From positions 182,501-246,500 of the forward strand of contig NZ_CP015438.1 in NCBI RefSeq assembly GCF_001634285.1: a DNA stretch of 64,000 nt. The letters run 5' to 3'. Position numbers and translations under genes: made by a program. The stretch is from Anoxybacillus amylolyticus. GTDB lineage: Bacteria; Bacillota; Bacilli; Bacillales; Anoxybacillaceae. This document shows, piece after piece, positions 45,808 to 54,730 of this stretch (position 1 is its first letter; every line of letters begins with the position of its first letter). The notes under the pieces were generated by a model. That model ran no database searches and was not told the origin of the DNA. It was given only the letters and a program-made list of their open reading frames with translations.

Positions 45808-47190
45808 AGTCCGATATTATGTGTAAAAATGGACTCTCTTAAAAAATAAGAGAGCCATAGTCAAAAACCCTCGGTTAGAATGAAGTTTGCGGACACCATT
45901 CTAGGAGAGGAGTTTTTGTCATGGCTCAATACCAGATTACCGTAGATTCTAAGCTTTTGCGCCAGTTATTTTTGGGGAATTCTCAGGATGCCGGGGTGGC
46001 TGCGTTGTTAGAATCCGTATTGAACCAAGTATTGCAGGCTCAAGCGAGCGAACAATTGGCTGCAGAGCCCTATGAGCGGAGGGAAGACCGACAAGGTTAT
46101 CGAAATGGTACCTATCCTCACCAACTCACTACCCGTGTGGGAACGATTACTCTTCGAGTTCCTCGTATTCGTAACGGTAAATTCTCTACGGAGTTGTTTG
46201 CCCGATACCAACGGAGTGAACAAGCTCTTGTCTTGGCGCTGATGGAGATGGTCGTGAATGGTGTTTCGACCCGCAAAGTGACCCAGATAACGGAGAAATT
46301 GTGTGGTACGGAGTTTTCCAAGTCTACTGTGTCCGAACTCTGCAAACGTCTGGATCCCGTGGTGAACGCTTGGAACAATCGCAGTCTCCGTGATTCTCGC
46401 TACCCATTTGTCATTGTCGATGCCCTCGTATTGAAGGTTCGTGAAGAAGGCCGTGTCCGTGCTCGAGGCGTGATGTTGGCATATGGAGTGAATACAGACG
46501 GCCACCGTGAAATTCTCGGACTGATGCTTGGAGACAGTGAGTCAGAAGCGAGCTGGAGTGAGTTTTTTGCTTGGTTGAAGAGCCGGGATTTACGCGGAGT
46601 GGACTTGATTGTGTCTGATCATCATGGTGGCTTGGTTCGAGCTGTACGCAACCACTTTCAGGGTGTCACTTGGCAGCGCTGTCAGACCCATTTCATGCGG
46701 AATATCCTGGATGCAACTCCTAAAGCTTTGCAGGAGGAGCTGTATCCACGTGTAAGGGCGATTCTGGATGCACCGGATATGGATACCGCTCGATTGCTTC
46801 TTGAGCAGGTACTGGAATCTTACGAGAGCAAGGCGGCCAAAGCCATGAGGATTCTGGAAGCTGGTTTTGAAGATGCGACAGCTGTCCTCATGTTGCCAGA
46901 AAGATACCGAAAACGCCTACGAACAACGAACGGAATGGAACGGCTCAATGAGGAGATTCGACGGCGTGAACGAGTCATTCGCATCTTCCCCAACCGGGAA
47001 TCCGTCGTTCGTCTCATCGGTGCTTTGCTCATAGAGATCGATGAAAAGTGGGCAAGTGGCAGAAAGTATCTTGATATGAACGAGTATCTAGCCTGGCAGC
47101 AAACTCAAGTACCAGAAAAGAAAGCTTCCAAAGTGACTCATATTCGCTAGGCTTCATATGACCGAGGGATTTTACACACAAATATGGACT
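45808..47190 (+). mobile_element. IS256-family insertion sequence
   Basis: Terminal inverted repeats of about 22 bp: left AGTCCGATATTATGTGTAAA (45808 onward), right complement AGTCCATATTTGTGTGTAAA (ending at 47190). No clean target duplication was found, although CAATTAACAGTTGA to the left and CAATTAACACTTGA to the right of the element are nearly identical. An internal hairpin at 45831-45856 precedes the transposase and may block outside transcription. Confidence 0.85.
45921..47150 (+). CDS. IS256-family transposase
   Basis: This is a 409-residue Mutator-like DDE transposase. The first aspartate is in PFVIVDALVLKVRE near residue 167, the second in DLIVSDHHGG near 233, and the glutamate in NGMERLNEEIRRRE near 340. 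CQTHFMRNIL between them is the family CxxH insertion signature. AGGAGAGG precedes the ATG. Full length, so probably functional. Confidence 0.95.
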   Translation: MAQYQITVDSKLLRQLFLGNSQDAGVAALLESVLNQVLQAQASEQLAAEPYERREDRQGYRNGTYPHQLTTRVGTITLRVPRIRNGKFSTELFARYQRSEQALVLALMEMVVNGVSTRKVTQITEKLCGTEFSKSTVSELCKRLDPVVNAWNNRSLRDSRYPFVIVDALVLKVREEGRVRARGVMLAYGVNTDGHREILGLMLGDSESEASWSEFFAWLKSRDLRGVDLIVSDHHGGLVRAVRNHFQGVTWQRCQTHFMRNILDATPKALQEELYPRVRAILDAPDMDTARLLLEQVLESYESKAAKAMRILEAGFEDATAVLMLPERYRKRLRTTNGMERLNEEIRRRERVIRIFPNRESVVRLIGALLIEIDEKWASGRKYLDMNEYLAWQQTQVPEKKASKVTHIR

Positions 47191-47676
47191 TGATCCAATT
47201 AACACTTGAATTAACGGAGGTTTATGAGCAGATGGCATCGGCCCTTATCGTTAACGGACAGGAATGTAGAATAGTACACCTATGTATTACATCAAATATG
47301 TTTTAGCGAATATCATCGAATCCAACGTGATCGCAAGACCTCCCGAAGAGACACGCTCTGCGGAACAAAAGTCGATGTAGGGACCGTATATATTTCCACT
47401 CCGACTCCGCTGGGCGTAACTTGGTAGCCCAGACCCTTACGAAGAATATATGGATGAGTCAGTCCACCTTGATAGACTTCAAATTTAGGTGTTACTATAT
47501 TCAAAGTAGAAATGACATACTGTCGTTAAGAGTCTACATTCCAATGCAGCGCTAAAATATAAACGCGGCTATCTATTGCCTTGATAGTCGGGTATGGTTG
47601 GAACGGCGTTTACTGTTGCCACAGAGAGTGCACTAGGGCTTCATGCCGGCAACATAACTAAACCGGGAGGGACTCG
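47191..47676. other. Non-coding stretch before the methyltransferase operon
   Basis: No gene is supported. It has a second copy of the TGACATA...TGTCG motif (47510-47545) and an AAATTTAGGTG 11-mer shared with repeat A. GC content rises just before 47,680, marking entry into foreign cargo. Confidence 0.45.
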
Positions 47677-47684
47677 ATGCCGAA

Positions 47685-50453
47685 ATGAACCCAGTAGAAA
47701 TCGAAGCAGCAGTCTCCGAATTGGCGGACCAGCCTTTTGACAAGGAGGAGTTCCCGTTTGCCTTCCTGCGGGCGTTCGGGAACAAGGAGACGACAATCAA
47801 GCGACTGCGCTCGGGCGAAACGAATAAGTCTGACCTGGGCGGCGTCCTGCAGACGAACAACATCCATATCGCGGTCGCCCAGCCTGGCGAAGTTACCAAG
47901 ACTCTTGCCGCATTGAAAGCAAGCCCGGCAACGTCCAGGGCGAAGGCGCGCTACATCCTCGCCACTGACGGGGTAGATTTTGAGGCCGAGGATCTGGAGT
48001 CCGGCGAGACGGTCGCATGTTCCTATCAGGATTTTCCGGATCATTTTGGCTTTTTCCTGCCGCTTGCCGGGATCACGACCGTCAAGCAGGTACGAGAAAG
48101 TTCCTTCGACATCCGGGCAACGAGCCGTTTGAACCGGCTCTATGTCGAGCTGTTGAAAGACAACCCGCAATGGGGAACGGCCGAACGACGCCACGAGATG
48201 AACCAATTCATGGCGCGTCTCATCTTCTGCTTCTTTGCCGAGGACACCGGCATCTTCAGCGGGATGCGTCTGTTCACAAACACCATCGAGCAGATGAGCG
48301 CGCGCGATGCCTCGAACACGCATGAAGTGATCAGCGAAATCTTCCGCGCCATGAACACGAAGATTGATGATCGCGCGAAAGCAAAATTGCCTCGCTGGGC
48401 CGACGCGTTCCCTTACGTGAACGGCGGACTCTTCTCGGGCAGTGTAGATGTGCCAAGGTTCAGCAAGATCGCGCGCTCCTACCTGCTGCACATTGGTGGC
48501 CTGGACTGGACGAAGATCAACCCGGACATCTTTGGTTCCATGATCCAAGCCGTTGCCGACGATGAGGAACGTGGTGCGCTCGGTATGCATTACACGAGCG
48601 TGCCAAACATCCTGAAGGTACTCAATCCGCTGTTCTTGGATGATTTGCGAGCGCAGCTTGAAGCAGCGGGTGACAACCCTCGCAAGTTGCTAAACCTGCG
48701 CAAGCGCCTATCGAGGATCCGGGTTTTTGATCCGGCCTGCGGTTCGGGCAACTTCCTGGTCATCGCTTACAAAGAGATGCGCGCGATTGAGGCCGAGATA
48801 AATCGGCGACGTGGCGAAGTTGGGCGTAAGAGTGATATACCGTTGACCAATTTTCGAGGCATCGAGATACGTGACTTTTCGGCAGAAATTGCACGCTTGG
48901 CCCTCGTCATTGCGGAGTTCCAGTGTGACGTTCTTTATCGTGGAATGCAGCTAGCTCTATCCGAATTCTTGCCGCTCTCAGCGGACAACTGGATCACCTG
49001 CGGCAATGCCCTGCGACTGGACTGGCTTAGTATCTGCCCGCCGACTGGAACAGGTGTGAAGCTCCACGCTGACGACCTATTCCACACGCCGCTCGATCAG
49101 GCGAAGATCGACTTTGAGAATGAAGGTGGAGAAACGTACATCTGCGGCAACCCACCGTACAAGGGCAGTAAGTGGCAAACTGACGAGCAGAAAAAGGACC
49201 TGGCCAATGCATGGTTGAAACACCCAAAGCTCGCCAAGACAACGGATTACGTCACAGGGTGGTTCGCCAAATTACTGGACTACATTGACGCTGAGCCGAG
49301 CGCTGTTGGCGCATTTGTAGCCACCAACAGTGTTTGTCAGGGTCAGCAGGCTATTGATGTGTGGCCAGTGGTGTTTCAGCGAGGGTGTGAAATTCGCTTT
49401 GCGCACACGTCTTTTAAGTGGGCCAATCTGGCCAGCCATAACGCGGGTGTTACCGTGGTGATCGTCGGTTTGGGAAAGAGTTCCGCTGCGCCGAAGAAGC
49501 TGTATCAGGATGGCTTGGTCAAGCAGTGCTCGGCAATAGGCCCGTATCTGGTACCAGATAGCCTAGCCCATGTGCAGAAGGTCAATGCCCCCATTGGCCA
49601 ACAGTCGCCCATGCTGTTCGGCAACATGCCGCGCGATGGCGGGCATTTGTTTCTGGATAGTGACTTGGCTGCCAGGGTTATGGCTGAAGATACCGCTGCT
49701 CGCCCCTTCATCAAGCGATTCGTCGGCTCGGACGAATTGATACACGGCAGGCTGCGGTATTGCCTGTGGATTGAAGACGACGAAGTAGAGGCAGCAAGGA
49801 AAAGTGAATTCATAGCGCAGCGATTGAAGTTGGTGGCAGAGAACCGCCTCCAATCGGCCGCGGAATCAACTAGAAAATTTGCATCACAACCGCATCGATT
49901 CGTCCAGATTGCGGGCTTTGCAAAGCACACGACAATCGTCGTGCCGCGAGTTTCATCAGAAAATCGGCCTTACCTACCCGTTGATTATTTGACATCCGAC
50001 TACGTGGTTGGCGACCGATGCTTTGCCCTTTACGATGCTCCCATATGGAACATGGCCTTGATCGCCTCACGGCTGCACTGGGTCTGGATTGGTGCGGTCT
50101 GTGTGCGATTAGAAATGCGATTCTCCTACTCGAACACGCTCGGCTGGAACACCTTTCCCGTTCCACCTTTAACCGAGAAGAACAAGGCCGACCTTACCCG
50201 TTGCGCCGAGGACATTCTATTGGCGCGTGAGGCACACTTCCCAGCGACGATCGCCGAACTCTATGACCCCGACAACATGCCTGCTGATCTACGCGAGGCG
50301 CATGAGCGTAACGACGAAGTGGTGGAGCGCATCTACATAGGACGTCGTTTTCGCAACGACACCGAGCGGCTAGAAAAGCTGTTCGAGCTTTACACCAAAA
50401 TGACGGCTTCAACGAAACCGACCAAGAAGGGCAAGAGGAGGGGAGACGCATGA
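47685..50453 (+). CDS. MmeI-like DNA adenine methyltransferase
   Basis: The product is 922 residues, with MmeI-like N-terminal, helical spacer, methyltransferase and target-recognition regions in order. The SAM motif FDPACGSGNFL is near residue 348, and the catalytic NPPY (GNPPYKG) near residue 489 predicts N6-adenine methylation. The N-terminal region where MmeI-type enzymes carry a D-ExK nuclease reads SDLGGVLQTNNIHIAV with no such motif, so this is probably a methylase without cleavage activity. The coding region is clearly more GC-rich than the core genome, suggesting transfer. It overlaps the helicase gene by four bases. Confidence 0.88.
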   Translation: MNPVEIEAAVSELADQPFDKEEFPFAFLRAFGNKETTIKRLRSGETNKSDLGGVLQTNNIHIAVAQPGEVTKTLAALKASPATSRAKARYILATDGVDFEAEDLESGETVACSYQDFPDHFGFFLPLAGITTVKQVRESSFDIRATSRLNRLYVELLKDNPQWGTAERRHEMNQFMARLIFCFFAEDTGIFSGMRLFTNTIEQMSARDASNTHEVISEIFRAMNTKIDDRAKAKLPRWADAFPYVNGGLFSGSVDVPRFSKIARSYLLHIGGLDWTKINPDIFGSMIQAVADDEERGALGMHYTSVPNILKVLNPLFLDDLRAQLEAAGDNPRKLLNLRKRLSRIRVFDPACGSGNFLVIAYKEMRAIEAEINRRRGEVGRKSDIPLTNFRGIEIRDFSAEIARLALVIAEFQCDVLYRGMQLALSEFLPLSADNWITCGNALRLDWLSICPPTGTGVKLHADDLFHTPLDQAKIDFENEGGETYICGNPPYKGSKWQTDEQKKDLANAWLKHPKLAKTTDYVTGWFAKLLDYIDAEPSAVGAFVATNSVCQGQQAIDVWPVVFQRGCEIRFAHTSFKWANLASHNAGVTVVIVGLGKSSAAPKKLYQDGLVKQCSAIGPYLVPDSLAHVQKVNAPIGQQSPMLFGNMPRDGGHLFLDSDLAARVMAEDTAARPFIKRFVGSDELIHGRLRYCLWIEDDEVEAARKSEFIAQRLKLVAENRLQSAAESTRKFASQPHRFVQIAGFAKHTTIVVPRVSSENRPYLPVDYLTSDYVVGDRCFALYDAPIWNMALIASRLHWVWIGAVCVRLEMRFSYSNTLGWNTFPVPPLTEKNKADLTRCAEDILLAREAHFPATIAELYDPDNMPADLREAHERNDEVVERIYIGRRFRNDTERLEKLFELYTKMTASTKPTKKGKRRGDA

Positions 50454-52534
50454 CCAACGGAAATAAATCAATCCCCTCCATTTCGGTGTCCTACGCCCGC
50501 AACGGAAGTGCGGCCAAGGTCAATGCGCTAGGCATGCGACCGATGCAGGAACGCGCCTATGAGCGGCGCGGCGAGCAGTACCTGCTTATCAAGTCGCCGC
50601 CAGCCTCCGGCAAGAGCCGGGCGCTGATGTTCATCGCTCTTGACAAGCTCCACAACCAGGGGCTCAAGCAGGCGATTATTGTGGTACCCGAAAAATCCAT
50701 CGGTGCGAGCTTCAACGACGAGCCGCTGAGTCAGTTCGGCTTTTGGGCTGACTGGCACGTGGAGCCGAAATGGAACCTATGTAACGCGCCTGGCGCGGAC
50801 AACGGTGGCAAAGTCAAGTCGGTGGGTGCGTTCCTTGAAAGTGATGATAAGGTGCTGGTCTGTACCCACGCTACCTTCCGCTTTGCCGTCGATCAGTTCG
50901 GAGTAGAGGCGTTTGACGATCGGCTCATCGCGGTGGATGAGTTTCACCACGTCTCGGCCAACCCCGATAACAAGCTCGGCTTATATCTCGGGCAGTTCAT
51001 TGCCCGCGATCGTGTGCATATCGTGGCGATGACCGGCTCGTACTTCCGCGGCGACGCCGAAGCCGTGCTAGCCCCTCAGGATGAGGCGAAGTTCGATACC
51101 GTTACCTACACCTATTACGAGCAGCTCAACGGATACGAGTATCTTAAGCAGCTCGACATTAGCTATTTCTTCTATTCCGGTTCATACACCGATGACATCC
51201 TCAAGGTGCTTGACCCGGCCGAGAAGACCATCATCCACATCCCGAACGTCAATTCGCGTGAGAGCACGAAGGACAAGATCAGGGAGGTCGAGCACATCAT
51301 CGAAAAGCTGGGTGAATGGCAAGGGACTGATCCTGCGACCGGCTTCCAGCTAGTCAAGACGCCAGGTGGCCGAATCCTCCGGATCGCCGACCTCGTGGAC
51401 GATGATCCGACGAAGCGCGACCGAGTGGTGGCGGCACTGAAAGATCCGGCGCAAAAAAACAACCGCGACCATGTAGACATCATCATCGCCCTCGGCATGG
51501 CGAAGGAAGGCTTCGACTGGATCTGGTGTGAGCACGCACTGACGGTTGGTTATCGGTCGAGTCTCACCGAAATCGTGCAAATTATCGGCCGTACGACCCG
51601 CGACGCGCCAGGCAAAACTCGCGCCCGTTTCACCAACCTGATCGCCGAGCCTGACGCCTCCGAGCAGGCGGTTACCGAGGCCGTGAACGACACCTTGAAA
51701 GCCATTGCTGCCAGCCTTCTGATGGAGCAGGTCCTTACGCCTCGTTTTGAGTTCAAGCCCAAGAATCCAGCGAGCGGTCCGGTACAAGGGTTCGACTATG
51801 GAGACGGCGGTTATGACCCAGAAAAGTGCAACGTCGGCTTCAACCACGAAACGGGACAGTTGCAGATCGAGATCATAGGTTTCTCCGAACCCAAGAGCGA
51901 GGAAGCCGTGCGCATTTGTCGAGAGGATCTGAACGAAGTGATCGCGACCTTCGTTCAGGACAAGACCAGCTTGGAGCGTGGCTTGTTTGATCAAGAACTG
52001 ATGCCGGAGGAGCTGACTCAGCTTCGGATGGGCAAGATCATTAGGGAAAAGTACCCCAACCTCGAGGAAGAGGATCTGGAAGCGGTCCGCCAGCACGCCA
52101 TCGCTACGCTTAACCTGACGCAACAGGCCAAGAAAATTGGGATCGGCGGCAACTCCGGGGGGAGCAACGAGCCGTTAACCAATACTGCCTTCATCGAAAA
52201 CGTGCGTAAGTTCGCGATGGACGTGCGGGAATTGGATATCGACCTCATCGACAGCATCAATCCTTTCGGCGAGGCTTACGCCATCCTCGCCAAGACGATG
52301 AGCGAGGACAGTCTGAAACAGGTTGCGGCCGCGATTGCGGCGAAGCGTGTCAGTATCCCCTACGAAGATGCCAGAATGTTGGCTGAACGGGCTTTGCAAT
52401 TCAAGAAGGAGCACGGGCGACTACCGGACATAAATGCGCAAGACCCATGGGAGAAGCGCATGGCCGAAGGTGTCGCAGCGTTGCAGCGCTATCGTGCCCA
52501 GCAAAAGGCCGCAGAAGGTAGTGGAGGGAGATAA
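50450..52534 (+). CDS. DEAD/DEAH-box (SF2) helicase of the defence operon
   Basis: The product is 694 residues. Motif I is SPPASGKSRA near residue 50, motif II VDEFHH near 163, motif III MTGSYF near 195, and motif VI QIIGRTTRDAPGKTRARF near 378. The C-terminal 250 residues are not recognised. It starts with ATGA overlapping the methyltransferase stop, so the two are coupled. By analogy to Type I and III restriction enzymes, it could translocate on unmodified DNA and license the downstream nuclease. Confidence 0.88.
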   Translation: MTNGNKSIPSISVSYARNGSAAKVNALGMRPMQERAYERRGEQYLLIKSPPASGKSRALMFIALDKLHNQGLKQAIIVVPEKSIGASFNDEPLSQFGFWADWHVEPKWNLCNAPGADNGGKVKSVGAFLESDDKVLVCTHATFRFAVDQFGVEAFDDRLIAVDEFHHVSANPDNKLGLYLGQFIARDRVHIVAMTGSYFRGDAEAVLAPQDEAKFDTVTYTYYEQLNGYEYLKQLDISYFFYSGSYTDDILKVLDPAEKTIIHIPNVNSRESTKDKIREVEHIIEKLGEWQGTDPATGFQLVKTPGGRILRIADLVDDDPTKRDRVVAALKDPAQKNNRDHVDIIIALGMAKEGFDWIWCEHALTVGYRSSLTEIVQIIGRTTRDAPGKTRARFTNLIAEPDASEQAVTEAVNDTLKAIAASLLMEQVLTPRFEFKPKNPASGPVQGFDYGDGGYDPEKCNVGFNHETGQLQIEIIGFSEPKSEEAVRICREDLNEVIATFVQDKTSLERGLFDQELMPEELTQLRMGKIIREKYPNLEEEDLEAVRQHAIATLNLTQQAKKIGIGGNSGGSNEPLTNTAFIENVRKFAMDVRELDIDLIDSINPFGEAYAILAKTMSEDSLKQVAAAIAAKRVSIPYEDARMLAERALQFKKEHGRLPDINAQDPWEKRMAEGVAALQRYRAQQKAAEGSGGR

Positions 52535-53718
52535 ATGTCTAGGCTTACTGATGACGAACTACTAGATGCGCTTGGTGTGGACACGGAGATAGCGAAGACA
52601 AGCTCTCACTCGCCACGTGAGGAACGCATCATCGCGGGGTTTGAGGAAATCCAGCGATTTGTCGAGCGGTATGGCCGTGCTCCACAGCATGGGAAAGACA
52701 ACGATATCTTCGAGCGGCTCTACGCCGTGCGACTCGATCGCCTACGTGCGTTAGAGGAATGCAGGGATCTTCTTGTGCCACTCGATTACCAAGGGCTACT
52801 GAGTGGGGCTGAGAATGCGTCGGTCAACCCGGTGGAATCGATGGATGACGATGAATTGCTCGCCGCACTTGAAGGCGCGGATGGCCCTTCCAGCATACAG
52901 AACTACGCCATGTGCGCTCCCGAGCCGAAATACGGGCGGCCGAGGAGATCGCCAAACGCGAGAAGTGTGAGGACTTCGAACACTTCCGGCCGCTGTTTGA
53001 GCAGGTTGAGCGCGAAATCAAATCTGGTGTTCGACAAACGCGGCCATTTGGTAAGGATGCGAGTGTCAATACGGGTAACTTCTTTATTTTGGGCGGCCAA
53101 CTTGTCTACGTGGCTGAGAAGGGGGATGAATTTCGAGCACCGAATGGCCATCCTGATGCTCGGCTTAGAGTCATATACTCTAACGGTACCGAAAGTAATC
53201 TCCTGCTCAGGTCTTTGCAGCGTGCGCTGTACAAAGACGAGGCTGGGCGCCGCGTGACCGAGCCGGTTTCCGGGCCGTTGTTCAGCTCAATCTGGGACGA
53301 AGGCGATATCGAAAGTGGTACTATCTATGTCCTGCGCAGCCTGTCCAATCACCCCTTCATTGCGGAGCACCGCGAACTCATTCATAAGATTGGCGTAACG
53401 GGCGGTAAAGTTGAAACACGCATCGCTAATGCGGCGCACGATGCCACCTACCTGCTGGCGGATGTCGAAGTCGTCGCCACCTACAAACTGGCCGGTATCA
53501 ACCGAACGAAACTGGAATGTATATTACACCGCATCTTTGCACCGGCCCAGCTCGACCTCACCATCCATGACCGCTTTGGCCACCCTGTACGGCCAAAGGA
53601 ATGGTTCCTCGTGCCACTGCACGTGATTGACGAAGCGGTGCGCCGTATTCGGGATGGCTCAATTACCAATGTGGCCTATGATCCCAGGACGGCCAGTTTG
53701 GTCTGCCTTGCTCAGTAG
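52535..53718 (+). pseudogene. GIY-YIG (T5orf172-like) nuclease, frameshifted
   Basis: Two frames join into one protein of about 394 residues. The first part (52535 to about 52897) ends with GPSSIQN, and the second resumes as LRHVRSRAEIRAAEEIAKRE from about 52898. A single lost base near 52896-52898 explains the shift. The C-terminal part carries the GIY-YIG fold: IYVLRS, HKIGVTGGKVETRIANA, then a conserved glutamate in RTKLECILHRIF, typical of T5orf172/MUG113 domains. This is the likely cutting subunit of the operon. The break could be a real inactivating mutation or a sequencing error. Confidence 0.8.
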
Positions 53719-53766
53719 AGATGGGATGCTCAGATGATGAAATGCGGGAAAGACGACATTGTGCAT

Positions 53767-53843
53767 ATTCCAGTCAATACCGCCACCTGTTCCGGAAATA
53801 TTTAGGCCGGTGAATCCGAAAAATCACGCCCACCGAGTCCGGA
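53767..53843. repeat. Two related ~30-bp repeats, possible IS21-type end remnant
   Basis: 53767-53796 and 53813-53843 share an (A)TCC...AAT...CGCC.CC...TCCGGA pattern in direct orientation. Spaced subterminal repeats of this kind are typical of IS21-family ends. No transposase gene is attached, so this is at most a remnant. Confidence 0.4.
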
Positions 53844-53965
53844 GAAAATCATGAATCTACCACCGAATGCTATTGAACTAGGTAGTTTATGCGACAGAGA
53901 GCAGTGAGGCCCCTTACTCAGTTAACGGGCAGTAGAGTATAGGAACATTGACCTTTGGAGGGCTC

Positions 53966-54151
53966 ATGGCGGAACGAATACGGATAGTTGAATACAATCC
54001 AAGTTGGGTTTCTATGTTTGAAATTGTTCGGAACTTCGTGACTCCAGTTCTTACGGACATCGTTGTTGCAATAGAGCATGTAGGCAGTACATCAGTTCCA
54101 GGTTTATCAGCTAAGCCGATCATCGATATGCATGTTGTAGTCAGATCCTAG
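53966..54151 (+). pseudogene. GrpB/UPF0157 family protein, N-terminal fragment
   Basis: The product is 61 residues. AERIRIVEYNPSWVSMF and AIEHVGSTSVPGLSAKPIIDMHV match the start of the GrpB nucleotidyltransferase-like family, normally about 170 residues. The frame stops right after the conserved PIIDM segment, and no continuation is seen downstream. GGAGGGCTC precedes the ATG. Confidence 0.75.
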
Positions 54152-54189
54152 GCTGAAGTGCTGATCAATACAACCACGTATAACGAGAA

Positions 54190-54213
54190 AAATCCCCTTC
54201 CGAGAAGGGGATT
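54190..54213. terminator. Hairpin terminator between grpB fragment and wHTH gene
   Basis: AAATCCCCTT and AAGGGGATTT form a perfect stem with a five-base loop, between convergent reading frames. Confidence 0.7.
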
Positions 54214-54289
54214 TCCTCATTAATTACCGTGTCGCATAAGCTGAGTCAAATTAGTTTTGATTTAATAATGAAATGTGACCCAGAAATTA

Positions 54290-54730
54290 TTACTTCTTTA
54301 ATATGATCATTGAATGTTTGCCTTCAGCCATTTTATAAGTTCTAACAATCCGTGATTTTAGATCTAACCATTGAGCTATCTGTAATCGTCTATTTAGGCA
54401 TTCGATTGTTTTGTCAATGTCGTTATCTTCGACGATCATCATTTTATGTTGATCGTCAGCCATATCATAATCATTAACAACACGTGATTTGAATAACATC
54501 CAGAGTTCTTCCTGTGAAAGTGTAGATGTGGTATCTCCCTTATCAACAGATTTGATCAAACTTTGTTCTTTTAATTCATCGGATTTTGGCCGGTTGATTT
54601 GTATATATCCTTGATCCTCTAATTTCTTCAGCACGCGGTGGATGCTCTCCGGAGGTAGGTCTGTCTCTTTGGCAAGATCCACTAATTGAATTTTTCTTAA
54701 ATCATTTGGATTTTCATCATTGGTGAACAT
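54290..54730 (-). CDS. Winged-helix protein with internal duplication
   Basis: The product is 146 residues, with the ATG at 54730 after AGGAGGATA. Residues 14-50 (IQLVDLAKETDLPPESIHRVLKKLEDQGYIQI) look like a winged helix-turn-helix. The rest contains two copies of a roughly 25-residue motif: LFKSRVVNDYDMADDQHKMMI and LKSRIVRTYKMAEGKHSMII, sharing K-S-R-[VI]-V-x2-Y-x-M-A-x3-H-x-M. The family was not recognised. It could regulate the neighbouring defence operons. Base composition is AT-rich, unlike the upstream trio. Confidence 0.7.
   Translation of the reverse strand: MFTNDENPNDLRKIQLVDLAKETDLPPESIHRVLKKLEDQGYIQINRPKSDELKEQSLIKSVDKGDTTSTLSQEELWMLFKSRVVNDYDMADDQHKMMIVEDNDIDKTIECLNRRLQIAQWLDLKSRIVRTYKMAEGKHSMIILKK

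Noticed and set aside
45795-47210. Near-identical 14-mers flanking the IS256-type element as a target duplication
   Set aside because: IS256 duplications are 8-9 bp and must abut the ends; here seven extra bases separate the right copy from the inverted repeat, and one base differs.
47313-47504. 63-residue minus-strand frame (EVYQGGLTHPYILRKG...)
   Set aside because: It has only a TTG start, no ribosome-binding site and no recognised family, and lies in mosaic non-coding sequence with repeat fragments.
47658-48590. 310-residue open frame antisense to the methylase
   Set aside because: It is a shadow of GC-rich coding sequence, with no ribosome-binding site or recognisable domain, while the plus strand encodes clear methylase motifs.
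51350-52123. 257-residue open frame antisense to the helicase
   Set aside because: It has the same GC-rich shadow pattern; the plus-strand helicase is certain.
53734-53806. Short frame MMKCGKDDIVHIPVNTATCSG after the nuclease gene
   Set aside because: It overlaps the repeat pattern that looks like an IS21-type end; it is too short and unsupported as a gene.
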